Shown here: piece after piece, positions 44,728 to 53,875 of the stretch
Layout: the number at the start of each line of letters is the position of its first letter
Position numbering within the stretch: position 1 is the stretch's first letter
NCBI GenBank assembly: GCA_041940305.1
Contig: JBGTSJ010000013.1
Location: forward strand, 1-64,000
Source of the DNA: JBGTSJ01 sp041940305
Lineage (GTDB): Bacteria; Planctomycetota; Planctomycetia; Planctomycetales; Planctomycetaceae
Length of the DNA: 64,000 bases
Direction: 5' to 3'
Program-made: the position numbers and the translations under genes
Notes under the pieces: model-generated
Seen by the model: the letters and a program-made list of their open reading frames with translations, nothing else
Databases searched by the model: none
What the model was told of the DNA's origin: nothing

Positions 44728-45412
44728 AACGGGACAAGAGATACAAAAAGAGGCGCCGGCCGAGGTGCCAGCCATGGTGCCAAGTTTTGAGTCTGTTGAC
44801 GACCGAGCCATCGACTCAGCGGAACTCACCCGCATACTCAACGAGGTCCCCGACGAGGTCCGTGTTGCGATCCTCGGAGTCGTCAGACTGGCTCGTGCCG
44901 CATGTACTGCCACCTCTCACCCGCAAGATTGAATCCGCTGTTTAAAGTCGGAAGACAGTCGCCACACTTAGCGACGCTGTTCGCCCAAGAGCAGGCACAC
45001 GTCGGTCGCTGCACAGCACGCAGTATCGTCGACACCGCCGCGCCGGCCGGAAGGCTGATGTTCCAGTGATTCGCACTCTGGTGGTGTCAGGCAGTCCTGA
45101 TCAGGACTGCCCAATTGTGAACTTGCTGGCCGGCGATGGGGTCGGGATCTGACTGACGCGGATTCCGAGTGTCGAGTGGCGTTTCAGATCGCCCGCGTGG
45201 GTTCCCGCGGAGGCATTCTCATTGACAATTGGGATGTCATTCCACGCTTGGCTTGGCGCGCGTGGCGGGTCATTCGGTAAATGAATCCAAGACATGGCGC
45301 AAGAATAGTGGACTGCGACTGTCGGCACTTCAACTGCCTGCCGGGAGGCCGGTAGAATCACCGTCCGTGCTCCCCGCGTTCCACGAGCGTCCCTCCCAGG
45401 TGATCAGGTCGC
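44728..45412. other. Intergenic region upstream of the kinase-TIR gene
   Basis: No gene is supported. A plus-strand open frame to 44932 is a shifted continuation of the integrase fragment. The stretch contains the palindrome at 45090-45111 and must include the promoter of the kinase-TIR gene. Confidence 0.5.
45090..45111. promoter_or_regulatory. Perfect 22-bp palindrome, possible operator or terminator
   Basis: The half-site GGCAGTCCTGA is followed at once by its exact reverse complement, with no loop. It is 300 bp upstream of the kinase-TIR start. A zero-loop palindrome fits a protein-binding site better than an RNA hairpin. Confidence 0.5.
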
Positions 45413-48400
45413 ATGCCTGCACAGGATGACGTCACTGCATCGACGCTTCGGTTCTGCGCTTCGACTCCAGATGGCTCGATTGCACCTGTCTGGAGCGACG
45501 CGCACGAAGCCCACCTGGATGCGAGCTTTGCCGTCGGCGGGACTGTGGCCGATCGGTACCTTCTGCAGCGGAAGCTCGGGAATGGTTCGATGGGGCGCGT
45601 CTTTCTCGCCACCGACCTGAGGCTCGATCGGAGCGTGGCCGTGAAGGTCGTGCTTCACCGCGACCGCGTAATCCCCGAGCTGGAGTCGATCCTCAAGCGG
45701 GAGGCGAGACTCGGAGCCAGCCTCAATCACCGGGGCATTGCCGCGGTCTACGACTTTGGCCTCCACGAGGACAAGTCGTATACGGTCTTCGAATTCATCG
45801 AAGGCGAAACGCTGCGCAAGCTGCTGCTGCGCCGCGGCCGTCTGCCGCTGGAGGAACTACGGCCGATCGTGCGCGAACTGGCGGCGGCCTTGGACTTCGC
45901 GCACGCCCACGGAGTCGTTCATCGCGACCTCAAACCGGAGAACATCTGCCTGACGAAAGGCGGTGAGTTCAAGATCCTCGATTTCGGGCTCGCGCACGAC
46001 ACTCGCCGGGCCGATCAGGCGGGCGCGTACTGCGGCACGCCCGCTTACTCATCGCCGGAACAGGCGGACTGCCGTCCAGTCGATGGAAAGTCGGATCAAT
46101 ATGCCCTCGCCCTGCTCGTGTTCGAGATGCTCACTGGCGCGCAGGCGTTCGCCGATGTGACACCGCAGGCGCTTCTGCGCAAGCAGATCGAAGTCGATCC
46201 TCCAGCACTCGGCACAATCATTCCCGACGTACCGGAGTCGGTCGAGCGGACGATCCGGCGTGCCCTCAGCAAACATCCCGACCAGCGATTCCCCAGCTGC
46301 CAGGACTTCGCGCGCGAGCTGGGAGGGAGTCGCCGCAGGTTGCCCCGTCATCTCGTTTCGACTCCCTCCGAGGCGCGCCTCGGCTTCTACATCAGCCATG
46401 TGGCCGATGAATCTGTGCTGGCCCGCAAATTGGGCCAGCATCTGGAACGGCAGCGCTACTCCTGCTGGTATTACGGTCGGGATGCCGTCCCCGGCGTCCC
46501 GTTCGGAGTTCAGATGACGGCCGCCATCGAGCGCTCTCAGGCCGTCCTGCTGCTCATTTCGCGGACGGCCATCGGCACGACCGACTTCGAGCGCGAGATC
46601 GAACACGCCCATCGCCTTGGCAGTCCGATCGTCCCTGTCCTGATCGATCTGTCGCGCGAGGAATTTGAGACACTGACTCCTGCGTGGGTCCGGCTGCTGG
46701 GCGCCTCACCGCTGATCGAGTTTCGCCGCACCGATTCACTGACCGAGTTGCTGCCCCGCCTGCTGGATTCCGCCGAGCGACTGGACATCGCCATCGACGA
46801 ATCCCTCGCGGCGCCGCCGGATGAGCAGCCGCGATCGCTCAACGGGCCTTCCTGGGCGACCGATGCCAATCAGATCGACATCCTCGACCTGAACCAGATC
46901 CTCTTCCGCAACGATACGATCGACGACTTCCTCACGCGCCGGCACCGGCACTTCATCTCCGCTACCAAGGGGTTCGGTAAGACCCTCCTGCTCACGTGCA
47001 AGCGGCAACTATTGACGCAGTCCGACGCTGCGAGATCGCACGCGCTGACCCTCGTTCCTGAGGGCCGGCCGTTTCTGGACTTCATGAGCGAGATGCGTTC
47101 GCTCTCCGAGCGGTACGAGAAGCCGTTGTCGAGCCTGTCAACGACGAAGCGGCTATGGGGCGCGGCCCTGCGGATTTCGGCCATTTCGCATCACTCCGGA
47201 GTCATTGATGAGGCGGAGCAGTCGGAGCTGGAAGAATTCCCGGAGCGTGTGCGGCGCTGGCTGCAGGGGACCCGCGTGCAGCCGACGGTCGTCTTTAAGG
47301 AGTTAACGTCCGTGCGGGTCAGCGAGTTAAACCAGCTGATCGACCGCTCCGAGAACTTCCTCGACCAGAAACTGCGACAAATTCACGGCGGCACGTACTT
47401 CTTCATCGACAAGGTCGACCAGGCGATTCGCCACTTGTCGCGCGATGCGTGGATCGCCGTTCAGGCCGGACTGGTCGAAGCGGCCTGGGAAACGATGAAC
47501 GCCAACAGCCACCTGAAGATCTACGCCTCCATCCGCCAGGAGGCGTTCACGAACTACCAGTCGGACATCAAGTCGAACCTGTTCGCGGCCACCACCAATC
47601 TCGACTACTCGGATGAAGACCTGCAGCGACTGCTGGACCAACTTGCCCGCTCATACGAGGGGTGCAGTTCGTTCGCCGATTTCCTCGGTTTGAACGTGAT
47701 CCGACACGGTCGCCGCCCCGCTCCGGAAGACAGCTTCCGCTACGTACGGCGGCATACGTGCGGCCGGCCGCGTGACCTCGTGGCCATCGCCTCGGAACTC
47801 TCCCCCCGCCGCGCCACGTTGAACGAGAAGCGGCTGCGCGAGATCGTGCAGCAGACCAGTTCCACCCTGCTGGTCTCCAACATCTTCGACGAGATTCGCG
47901 TGTTCCTGAATTGCCTGGGAGACGTGGATGCGCGATTCCGGTTCCTCGCCGAACTCCCCGGCAACATCCTGGACAAGTCAGCCGCCGTGCGAGTCTGCGA
48001 GCGGTTCAACGGACTTGAGCCAGGAACGTTGCAGCACTTTGGAGAGGACTCCAGCGACATTCACCATCCCTTCCGCGACCTGTACCTGGCAGGGCTGATG
48101 GGTGTGCTCGTCAGCGATCCGGAGCGGGGCCGGATCGTGCAGCGGTTCCGCCGGCCAAATGATCTATTGGTCCAGTCGGCCACAGAGATCCCGGAATCCT
48201 CTGTGTTCCTGATCCACCCGGCGCTCGACACGTTCATCCGCTCGCAACGGACCCGCAGTCCATTCCTGCAGTACCAGCACATCACGGTCGGTGAAGATCT
48301 CCCATGGGAACCGTATTTCCCGATCGTGATGCAGATCGAGCAGCACCTGCGCGGCTGCGAGGCCCCGGGATTCGTCGAACAGGCCCACCAGATCATCAAG

Positions 48401-48565
48401 CGGATCCAGTCGGCCCTGAACAGCGGTAAAGTCCCCTACGCGCGGATGGAGATCGAGAATAGCCGCGACTGGCGAGAACTGTGGGCCCGCGAAATGCGGC
48501 CGGACTGCTCTGAACCGCTGCTCTGGCTGCAGGAGCTGATCAACGAGCTGTCGGGACTGCAATGA
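45413..48565 (+). CDS. Ser/Thr protein kinase - TIR - P-loop ATPase fusion protein
   Basis: The product is 1050 aa with no membrane helix. Residues 49-305 are a Hanks-type kinase: glycine loop GNGSMG (56-61), VAVKVV Lys78, Glu97, HRDLKPEN (170-177), DFG (190-192), SPEQ; all catalytic residues are present. Residues 321-440 are a TIR domain (RLGFYISHVADESVLARKLG, YYGRDAVPGVPFG, FEREIEHAH with candidate catalytic Glu395). From about 490 a large P-loop region follows: Walker A-like SATKGFGKTLLL (516-527), Walker B-like GTYFFIDKVDQA (about 660), then helical C-terminus. TIR domains often make or cut NAD signals and STAND-like ATPases sense invaders, so a one-protein signalling or defence switch is possible. 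It stands alone, next to a mobile-element graveyard. Confidence 0.88.
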   Translation: MPAQDDVTASTLRFCASTPDGSIAPVWSDAHEAHLDASFAVGGTVADRYLLQRKLGNGSMGRVFLATDLRLDRSVAVKVVLHRDRVIPELESILKREARLGASLNHRGIAAVYDFGLHEDKSYTVFEFIEGETLRKLLLRRGRLPLEELRPIVRELAAALDFAHAHGVVHRDLKPENICLTKGGEFKILDFGLAHDTRRADQAGAYCGTPAYSSPEQADCRPVDGKSDQYALALLVFEMLTGAQAFADVTPQALLRKQIEVDPPALGTIIPDVPESVERTIRRALSKHPDQRFPSCQDFARELGGSRRRLPRHLVSTPSEARLGFYISHVADESVLARKLGQHLERQRYSCWYYGRDAVPGVPFGVQMTAAIERSQAVLLLISRTAIGTTDFEREIEHAHRLGSPIVPVLIDLSREEFETLTPAWVRLLGASPLIEFRRTDSLTELLPRLLDSAERLDIAIDESLAAPPDEQPRSLNGPSWATDANQIDILDLNQILFRNDTIDDFLTRRHRHFISATKGFGKTLLLTCKRQLLTQSDAARSHALTLVPEGRPFLDFMSEMRSLSERYEKPLSSLSTTKRLWGAALRISAISHHSGVIDEAEQSELEEFPERVRRWLQGTRVQPTVVFKELTSVRVSELNQLIDRSENFLDQKLRQIHGGTYFFIDKVDQAIRHLSRDAWIAVQAGLVEAAWETMNANSHLKIYASIRQEAFTNYQSDIKSNLFAATTNLDYSDEDLQRLLDQLARSYEGCSSFADFLGLNVIRHGRRPAPEDSFRYVRRHTCGRPRDLVAIASELSPRRATLNEKRLREIVQQTSSTLLVSNIFDEIRVFLNCLGDVDARFRFLAELPGNILDKSAAVRVCERFNGLEPGTLQHFGEDSSDIHHPFRDLYLAGLMGVLVSDPERGRIVQRFRRPNDLLVQSATEIPESSVFLIHPALDTFIRSQRTRSPFLQYQHITVGEDLPWEPYFPIVMQIEQHLRGCEAPGFVEQAHQIIKRIQSALNSGKVPYARMEIENSRDWRELWAREMRPDCSEPLLWLQELINELSGLQ

Positions 48566-48650
48566 GGGGAGCGACACGCCCAGTTAGGCTTATCGCTGTG
48601 CGCACGTCTCCGATCCCGAATTCGATGCCACACAGCGTCCGCGACGTGCA

Positions 48651-49391
48651 TTAATGAACAATCGATGGCAACCACTCGCCCGCTGTGGCATCGTCTTCAT
48701 CGAAGGCAGTGACAGGAGCGTAGAGTCTGGGCGAAGTGATTCGAGTGTCCGCTTTGGTCCTGAACCGATTGCCGCTCATCAGCAGGATCTCAACAGGAGC
48801 GGCATTCGATTCCGGACTGCGCTCGTCGCGCGGCTGAGGGGAGGGCGGGGTGGGGGAAGGCGGAGTATCGGATGCTGGCGAGGGGAAATATGGCTCGAGC
48901 GGTTCTGTCGTCGCAGGCGGGACGTCCGGCGCTATCGGTGATGCGCCGGTCGCAGGAACTGAGTACAGCGGCACCGTTGTCGTCAGGCCGGGGGGGGCGA
49001 TGGGATACTGCCAGTTGCACGACTCCGGGAACACCCTCCATTGCGTCGTGTGGTAGCCGAATGTGTCTGACCAGTGCGGTGGACACGGCGGATAATAGAG
49101 ATCGTAGTGGGCGTTCTGCGCCTTATAATAGAGGTGCCGTCGCTTGTCGCGGCGATGACGGTGATATGCCTCATGCCAATTCCGGAAGGCATCGATGATC
49201 CCCGCCTCGTCGTCACAATCCTTCTTGTGCAGGTCGTCGGCGTGAGCATTCTCGCAGTACATGCAGTATCCCGGAGAGTCCCCGCCCGGCGCTTGCCGGA
49301 TCGGACCACCGATGACACTCATGATTACCCCCGCTGCAGAGGCTGCAGCCAGACGCCTCGCAAAAACCTGCACTGTGTTCGCGCTAGCCAT
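48651..49391 (-). CDS. Secreted protein of planctomycete type, unknown function
   Basis: The product is 246 aa. The start at 49391 has AGGAG 6 bases upstream and gives a signal-like N-terminus (ARRLAAASAAGVIMSVIGGP). The middle is rich in H, Y and R (FRNWHEAYHRHRRDKRRHLY) and contains GYHTTQWRVFPESCNWQYP, a tryptophan motif that I associate with planctomycete secreted proteins. The C-terminus is proline-rich. Together with the next gene and the export lipoprotein it lies on one strand; a shared surface role is only a guess. Confidence 0.6.
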   Translation of the reverse strand: MASANTVQVFARRLAAASAAGVIMSVIGGPIRQAPGGDSPGYCMYCENAHADDLHKKDCDDEAGIIDAFRNWHEAYHRHRRDKRRHLYYKAQNAHYDLYYPPCPPHWSDTFGYHTTQWRVFPESCNWQYPIAPPGLTTTVPLYSVPATGASPIAPDVPPATTEPLEPYFPSPASDTPPSPTPPSPQPRDERSPESNAAPVEILLMSGNRFRTKADTRITSPRLYAPVTAFDEDDATAGEWLPSIVH

Positions 49392-49469
49392 CCTTGGCTC
49401 CTGTTTCGCTCCGCCAGAATCGGAAGCCGCTCGGCGCACTTGCGGCCTGCCCGACTCCCGGCGTGCCCC

Positions 49470-49844
49470 TTATCGGCGAGATTGCGGAAAGTATCCGCCC
49501 GTGTTCAGAAACGTCGTGCTGTGCCCCGTCGTCCGCATGTCCGTCATTGAGCCGTCCGGCAGCAGTTGCGGCTGATTCAGCGTGCTCTCAACAGATTGCA
49601 GCCGCTGATTCAGCCGTGACGTATAGTTGCGCCACTCCTGCTCCGGTCGCACGAGCCGGTAGTAGTCCAGCGCGAAGTTCTGACGCTGATCATTTCGCAG
49701 CAGATTCAGATAGGGGCTCGTCGTGGGACGGGAGATCCGCGGCGGCTCAATTCCAGGAGGCCCCTGCGCCACTGCCGTGGCCACCATCGACAGCACCAGC
49801 GCAGCCGCTGCGAAATCCCTGAGCGCTCCGACGAGATGCCTCAT
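49470..49844 (-). CDS. Small secreted protein, unknown function
   Basis: The 124-aa product has a signal peptide (DFAAAALVLSMVATAVAQ). GGAG stands 9 bases before the start. The mature part contains SPYLNLLRNDQRQNFALDYY, then a short helical stretch (YTSRLNQRLQSVESTLNQPQ) and TGHSTTFLNTGGYFP. I know similar short secreted proteins from planctomycetes but not a function. Confidence 0.6.
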   Translation of the reverse strand: MRHLVGALRDFAAAALVLSMVATAVAQGPPGIEPPRISRPTTSPYLNLLRNDQRQNFALDYYRLVRPEQEWRNYTSRLNQRLQSVESTLNQPQLLPDGSMTDMRTTGHSTTFLNTGGYFPQSRR

Positions 49845-49913
49845 GGTCATCGTCTCCAGTGCAGTTGTTCCCTGACAGACGGACTCCCGGCCGCGGATAT
49901 CCTAGGTCACGCG

Positions 49914-51029
49914 TCAAGGTCCGTTTTGCCCCTGTTGGCTGTAGAAGTCAATGGACTGGGCCGTACCCGTGCCCAGCAGGACCACTCCGAGGAGCCGTTC
50001 GACAGGTGCGAACAGCTTGCCTAGCAGATTGTCGGTGGCAATCAGGTGGTCCGCCTTCACGTAGATGCGATCGCCGGGAAAGATTTGGTAGTTGGTCGTG
50101 GTGATTCCCTCGGCGGCGATAGCTTCCCAGTGCACATCGAGGATCTGAGCGTGCCCATACGCCGAAGGCGCCGGCCTGGCGATCCAGATCTTTTTCGACG
50201 AGACCTGCGACAGACCCTGCACCTGAGCGATTGCGTCGAGCACCGTCTCGTTGCCCGTGCAGGGGAGCCGGATCACTGTCTCGCCGTAACCGCCACCGTC
50301 CATAATCACATAATACACCTTGCTGTTGTACGCCAGCACGTCTACCTGGACCTCCGGCGCGTGCATATGCTGGGCCAGATGGCTCTGCACAAGGTACTTG
50401 ATTTCGAGCAGAGTGTGCCCGGCGACCGGGACCTCTCCATAGATTCCCAGCGACACCGTACCGTCAGGACGCACGAGATGCTCTCCGCTGATCGCCTGCT
50501 TGCCCGACATGTCCGGCAGGAACAGAGTCAGCTTCGGATCCAGTAGTGCTACGTCTTCCCGCAGGTGCCGTTCAACGGCTTCACGGGCTTCGTCCACGGT
50601 CAGACCCTCGACCGGCACCGCGCCATACACCGGTCCTAAGTCCACCTTTCCGTCCGCCCCAACCACGTACTCGCCATTGATGATTTTCAGGCCGATCTCC
50701 TGATCGAGTTCCAGTTGGTACTCGAGCGGATTCAGTTGCGGGTCGGCCTCGACCAGGATGGGCATTCCTCCCTGCAGACGCACCGTCAGCGTATCGCCGG
50801 CCTGCAACGGCGCATGGGCCGGGCGAATATTATTGACGGCGTCGATCAACAGGATGTCGGGCGGCTCCACCCGGTACCTAGGATGCGAGACCTTCTCGAG
50901 CTCGCGCGGCATGTCGTTAAACGCAATCCGCGCAACTTCACGGTCGATCGCATGCGACGCACAGCCCTGCAGAGCGCAGAGCGAGATCAGCACAACGCAA
51001 CAGCGCCAGCTTGGGTGCCATCCGTCCAT
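49914..51029 (-). CDS. Polysaccharide export outer-membrane lipoprotein (Wza-like, SLBB domains)
   Basis: The product is 371 aa with a lipobox LCALQGC at residue 23. A polysaccharide-export domain follows (YRVEPPDILLIDAVNNI, VGADGKVDLGPVYGAVPVEG), then SLBB-like repeats (LVRPDGTVSLGIYGEVPVAG, YYVIMDGGGYGETVIRLPCT) and a C-terminal amphipathic segment. Wza-type octamers carry capsular or exopolysaccharide through the outer membrane. No partner tyrosine kinase or Wzx/Wzy is next to it; the PilZ and NusG-like genes elsewhere in the window may be functionally related. Confidence 0.85.
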   Translation of the reverse strand: MDGWHPSWRCCVVLISLCALQGCASHAIDREVARIAFNDMPRELEKVSHPRYRVEPPDILLIDAVNNIRPAHAPLQAGDTLTVRLQGGMPILVEADPQLNPLEYQLELDQEIGLKIINGEYVVGADGKVDLGPVYGAVPVEGLTVDEAREAVERHLREDVALLDPKLTLFLPDMSGKQAISGEHLVRPDGTVSLGIYGEVPVAGHTLLEIKYLVQSHLAQHMHAPEVQVDVLAYNSKVYYVIMDGGGYGETVIRLPCTGNETVLDAIAQVQGLSQVSSKKIWIARPAPSAYGHAQILDVHWEAIAAEGITTTNYQIFPGDRIYVKADHLIATDNLLGKLFAPVERLLGVVLLGTGTAQSIDFYSQQGQNGP

Positions 51030-51364
51030 GGATGCTGCTTCCCCAGAATAGCGGTCCCGAACTCATCGAGGCGCACGGACATACCGACGCCCCCTTGCAC
51101 TTCATCGGCTGATCGCGACGGTATTCCCAAGCGGAAGAACTCGAACGATCCGGATTCTCGGAGCTTTGAGATTCACCAGCGCAAGACAAACTGCCGGCAA
51201 AGTCGGCGCAACCCGCAGCCCTGGCGCCACCGGCGGATCCTGCCGAGTTCAAAGCTGCAGCACTGCGAAAGCCAGGATCCACTATGCCAGGACGCAGCCC
51301 ATCCGTCGCGTCCCGAATGCGAGCACACCCATGCAGCCGAGGAGCATCAGCTGTGACAGGGGCA
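51030..51364. other. Intergenic region, no gene seen
   Basis: It separates the export lipoprotein from the ROK kinase gene, both on the minus strand, and should carry the lipoprotein promoter. No convincing open frame, hairpin or repeat. Confidence 0.4.
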
Positions 51365-52414
51365 TCACGCTCCGATCGCTCCTGGGATCCTCTGCGTGTC
51401 CATGCAGGACAGTGGTCCCGCGTTCTGACACCAATCAAGCTTTGTTCGGGCCCAGCCTGCGGCGCCAATGAAGCCGGCGTCGTTCCCCAGTTTTGCAAAG
51501 TCAATCAGCGTCCGTTCGGCTGGAATGGGAAACGCATGCGCGCGGGCCGTCTGTCGGATTCGGTTAAGGAAACTCCTCCCCACGGCATTTGCGGCCCCGC
51601 CGAACGTCATCGCGCCCCCAATCAGCACCATCTCCGGATTCAGTGCATTCATCAGGCTGGCCGTTCCGTAGCCCAGGTATTCCGCGCTCTCGTGAATCAG
51701 TTCAGCGGACAGTTCATCCCCCCGCTCCGCCGCATGCGCCAACATGCACGGAGTAATCTCGGCGCCGTTCGCAGCCAGTTGTGTGATCAGAGACTGACGC
51801 CCCCCCGCGAGCGCCTCGCGGCACCGCTGCACGAGTGCCTTACCGCCTGCGTAGCATTCCAGCGAACCATGCATTCCGAAGGGCGACCGACGCCCTCCCT
51901 GCATCTGCAGAATGATGTGGCCGCATTCTCCGCCGTGCGAATGTGCGCCCTCAATCAATTGCCCGTTGATGATGATGCCCCCTCCCACTCCCGTGCCCAG
52001 CGTCCAGAACAGCAGGCTCGATGCGTCGCGCGCTCCGCCGACCCAGTACTCCCCGTACGCGGCCGCGTTCGCATCGTTCTGCAGAACCGTCGGGACCTGC
52101 AGCCGGTCCTGCACAAGGTCGCGCAACGACAGATCTTCCCACCCCGGCAGATTGTACGGGTGGAACACGATGCCCGCTTCGATGTCCATCGTACCGGGGG
52201 ACGCCACTCCGGCCGCCGCCACCGCCGAACGGGGAGATGCCGCGCTCCACAACTCGTCGACCGTCTCGAAGACCGTCGCGAGACCGGATTCGAGTCCGGC
52301 CGACGGATCAAGCGGCGACCGCGCGCGCGCACGCACGGTCCCCGCCTCGTCCACCAGCCCGGCCTTCACACTGCTGCCGCCGATATCGATGCCAATATAG
52401 GACTTCGTGAGCAT
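51365..52414 (-). CDS. ROK-family sugar kinase (glucokinase-like) without the zinc motif
   Basis: The 349-aa product has the ATP phosphate loop YIGIDIGGSSVKAGLVDE, the catalytic region QNDANAAAYGEYWVG, and GTGVGGGIIING. The usual ROK zinc signature CxCGxxGCxE reads SPFGMHGSLE: all three cysteines are replaced, while H in GGECGHI remains. It phosphorylates glucose or a related hexose, probably with ATP. The C-terminus has about 25 extra residues. It stands alone. Confidence 0.85.
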   Translation of the reverse strand: MLTKSYIGIDIGGSSVKAGLVDEAGTVRARARSPLDPSAGLESGLATVFETVDELWSAASPRSAVAAAGVASPGTMDIEAGIVFHPYNLPGWEDLSLRDLVQDRLQVPTVLQNDANAAAYGEYWVGGARDASSLLFWTLGTGVGGGIIINGQLIEGAHSHGGECGHIILQMQGGRRSPFGMHGSLECYAGGKALVQRCREALAGGRQSLITQLAANGAEITPCMLAHAAERGDELSAELIHESAEYLGYGTASLMNALNPEMVLIGGAMTFGGAANAVGRSFLNRIRQTARAHAFPIPAERTLIDFAKLGNDAGFIGAAGWARTKLDWCQNAGPLSCMDTQRIPGAIGA

Positions 52415-52571
52415 AGCCCGCTCTACAGTTTAGTCTTCGGCGCAAGTGCGACCGCAACTCGCCAACGGGAGACGTCGTCAGCGCAAAGTTGCAGTCGAGC
52501 CCGCAGGGAGGATGGCATGCAGCGATCAAGTGGACCGCTATGCCGCAGCGACGCCACCGTCGATCTGCGAG

Positions 52572-52787
52572 TCACATCAACATCGTGTCCTCGCGCGGGT
52601 CCGAGTCCGCATCACACAACTGGGACTTCAGTTCCTGAAAGCGGCGGCGCAGACGCCGGTACTCCTCGACGAGTGTGGCGCTGCGATCAATCCATTCCGG
52701 ACTGACTCCCGCATCCGCCAGGCCTTCTGCATCCTTCAGCAATCGCAATGACTCACGCAAGGCCGCACGTTGCCCGCGGCTGACCAT
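52572..52787 (-). CDS. Small helical protein, unknown function
   Basis: The product is 71 aa, charged and helical (RESLRLLKDAEGLADAGVSP, LVEEYRRLRRRFQELKSQLC). GAAGGGA lies about 8 bases before the start. No family recognised. Confidence 0.5.
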   Translation of the reverse strand: MVSRGQRAALRESLRLLKDAEGLADAGVSPEWIDRSATLVEEYRRLRRRFQELKSQLCDADSDPREDTMLM

Positions 52788-53158
52788 ATCGCTGTCCCTT
52801 CACGTGGGGGGATTCTCACGGAGACCCGGAAGGAGCGCACAACCCCCTCCTGTCTCGGATCCTGGTGGCCAAGGAGCCTTAAAACGCCTCCACCTCGATG
52901 TTTAAGGTAGCCCCATTGTGGGCCATCGATACGGGCAAACGCAACCTGCAGAACGCAAAACTTTGCCTGTTCATCAGGATCTCACAGGGTACTGTACATA
53001 CCATCGGTTCTCGTTCCGTTCGGGAGTCTCAATTTGCGACGGCGAACTCGTAGCGAATCCTGCGCAGGGTTGCCACGAATCGCCCGAGTACCAATTGACA
53101 CCTGCCCACTGTCACCCCAGAATACGGTGTCGGAGGCTGCGAAACGTGTGGGAGGATC
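52788..53158. other. Divergent intergenic region, no gene seen
   Basis: It lies between two divergent small genes. No hairpin with a U-tract or recognisable operator was found; only short open frames of non-coding character. Confidence 0.4.
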
Positions 53159-53584
53159 ATGATGCGATGCCCGGAATGCGGCGGCTCGCGACTGCGACTC
53201 GGTGTCGTGCTGACAGGTGAGGTCTCCTGTGAGTTTCAGGCAGGGGGGATCCCCGAAGTCATCGAAACGTCGCCGCTGGATTCGCATTGGGACGATGATT
53301 CGTCCTGCCACTGCCTAAACTGCACATGGACCGGGCGCGTCCGCGACCTGCTCGACCGGATCCCGGACAAGAATGCTCCCCGCCCCCATCTTCCCGATGC
53401 CGAATTGGAGGCGATCGAACGGAGCGTCCTGACCGGGGACTGTCCGCCGCAAATCCGTGACGACGTCAAACGACTCACCGCCCTGATCCGCGACCTCCAT
53501 AAGCAGGTCCGAATCCTGGAAACCGTGGCCCGGGCGAATACCCGCGGCCGCGGTCGGGGCGGACAGGATACCGAAGTTCTGTAA
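53159..53584 (+). CDS. Zinc-ribbon protein with C-terminal helix, unknown function
   Basis: The product is 141 aa. It begins MMRCPECGGSRLRLG and carries a second cysteine pair in CHCLNCTWTGRV, forming a C2-C2 ribbon. Residues 80-125 are helical (RDDVKRLTALIRDLHKQVRI). The start follows GGGAGGATC; the second ATG at 53162 is also possible. It precedes the antiterminator gene by about 290 bp. Confidence 0.65.
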   Translation: MMRCPECGGSRLRLGVVLTGEVSCEFQAGGIPEVIETSPLDSHWDDDSSCHCLNCTWTGRVRDLLDRIPDKNAPRPHLPDAELEAIERSVLTGDCPPQIRDDVKRLTALIRDLHKQVRILETVARANTRGRGRGGQDTEVL

Positions 53585-53715
53585 TTCAGGGGTTGCCGTG
53601 CATCCCCCAGCGCGTCACCATTGACTTCGCAAGCCGGGAAGAACGAAGATCCATTTCAGCGTTTTTTTCATCCCATCGGACTGCGGACGACATCACTGAC
53701 CGTCAATTCAACCGG

Positions 53716-53736
53716 CCGAGGCTGTTCCCGCCTCGG
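53716..53736 (+). terminator. Hairpin between zinc-ribbon gene and NusG-like gene
   Basis: CCGAGGC, loop TGTTCCC, GCCTCGG: a perfect 7-bp stem followed by A-rich sequence. It is either a terminator for the upstream gene or part of the leader of the NusG-like gene. Confidence 0.4.
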
Positions 53737-53875
53737 ATTCAAAAACGGTATCGGCGTTGACTGGGTCCGTCGTGGCCGGCTCGACGCATTTGACATCGAC
53801 TCCTTCAAGAGATCGCGTTTGCTGCGTCTCGCAGAGGGGGTGCGGGCCCAATAGATCGCAAATCCTTAGGTGAGT

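Noticed and set aside
44402..44932. 176-aa plus-strand open frame after the integrase fragment
   Set aside because: A shifted frame over the integrase tail and the tRNA-Ser remnant; no coding signal beyond.
45413..48565. Membrane-bound PASTA-type sensor kinase
   Set aside because: No transmembrane helix or PASTA repeats; the region after the kinase is TIR plus P-loop ATPase.
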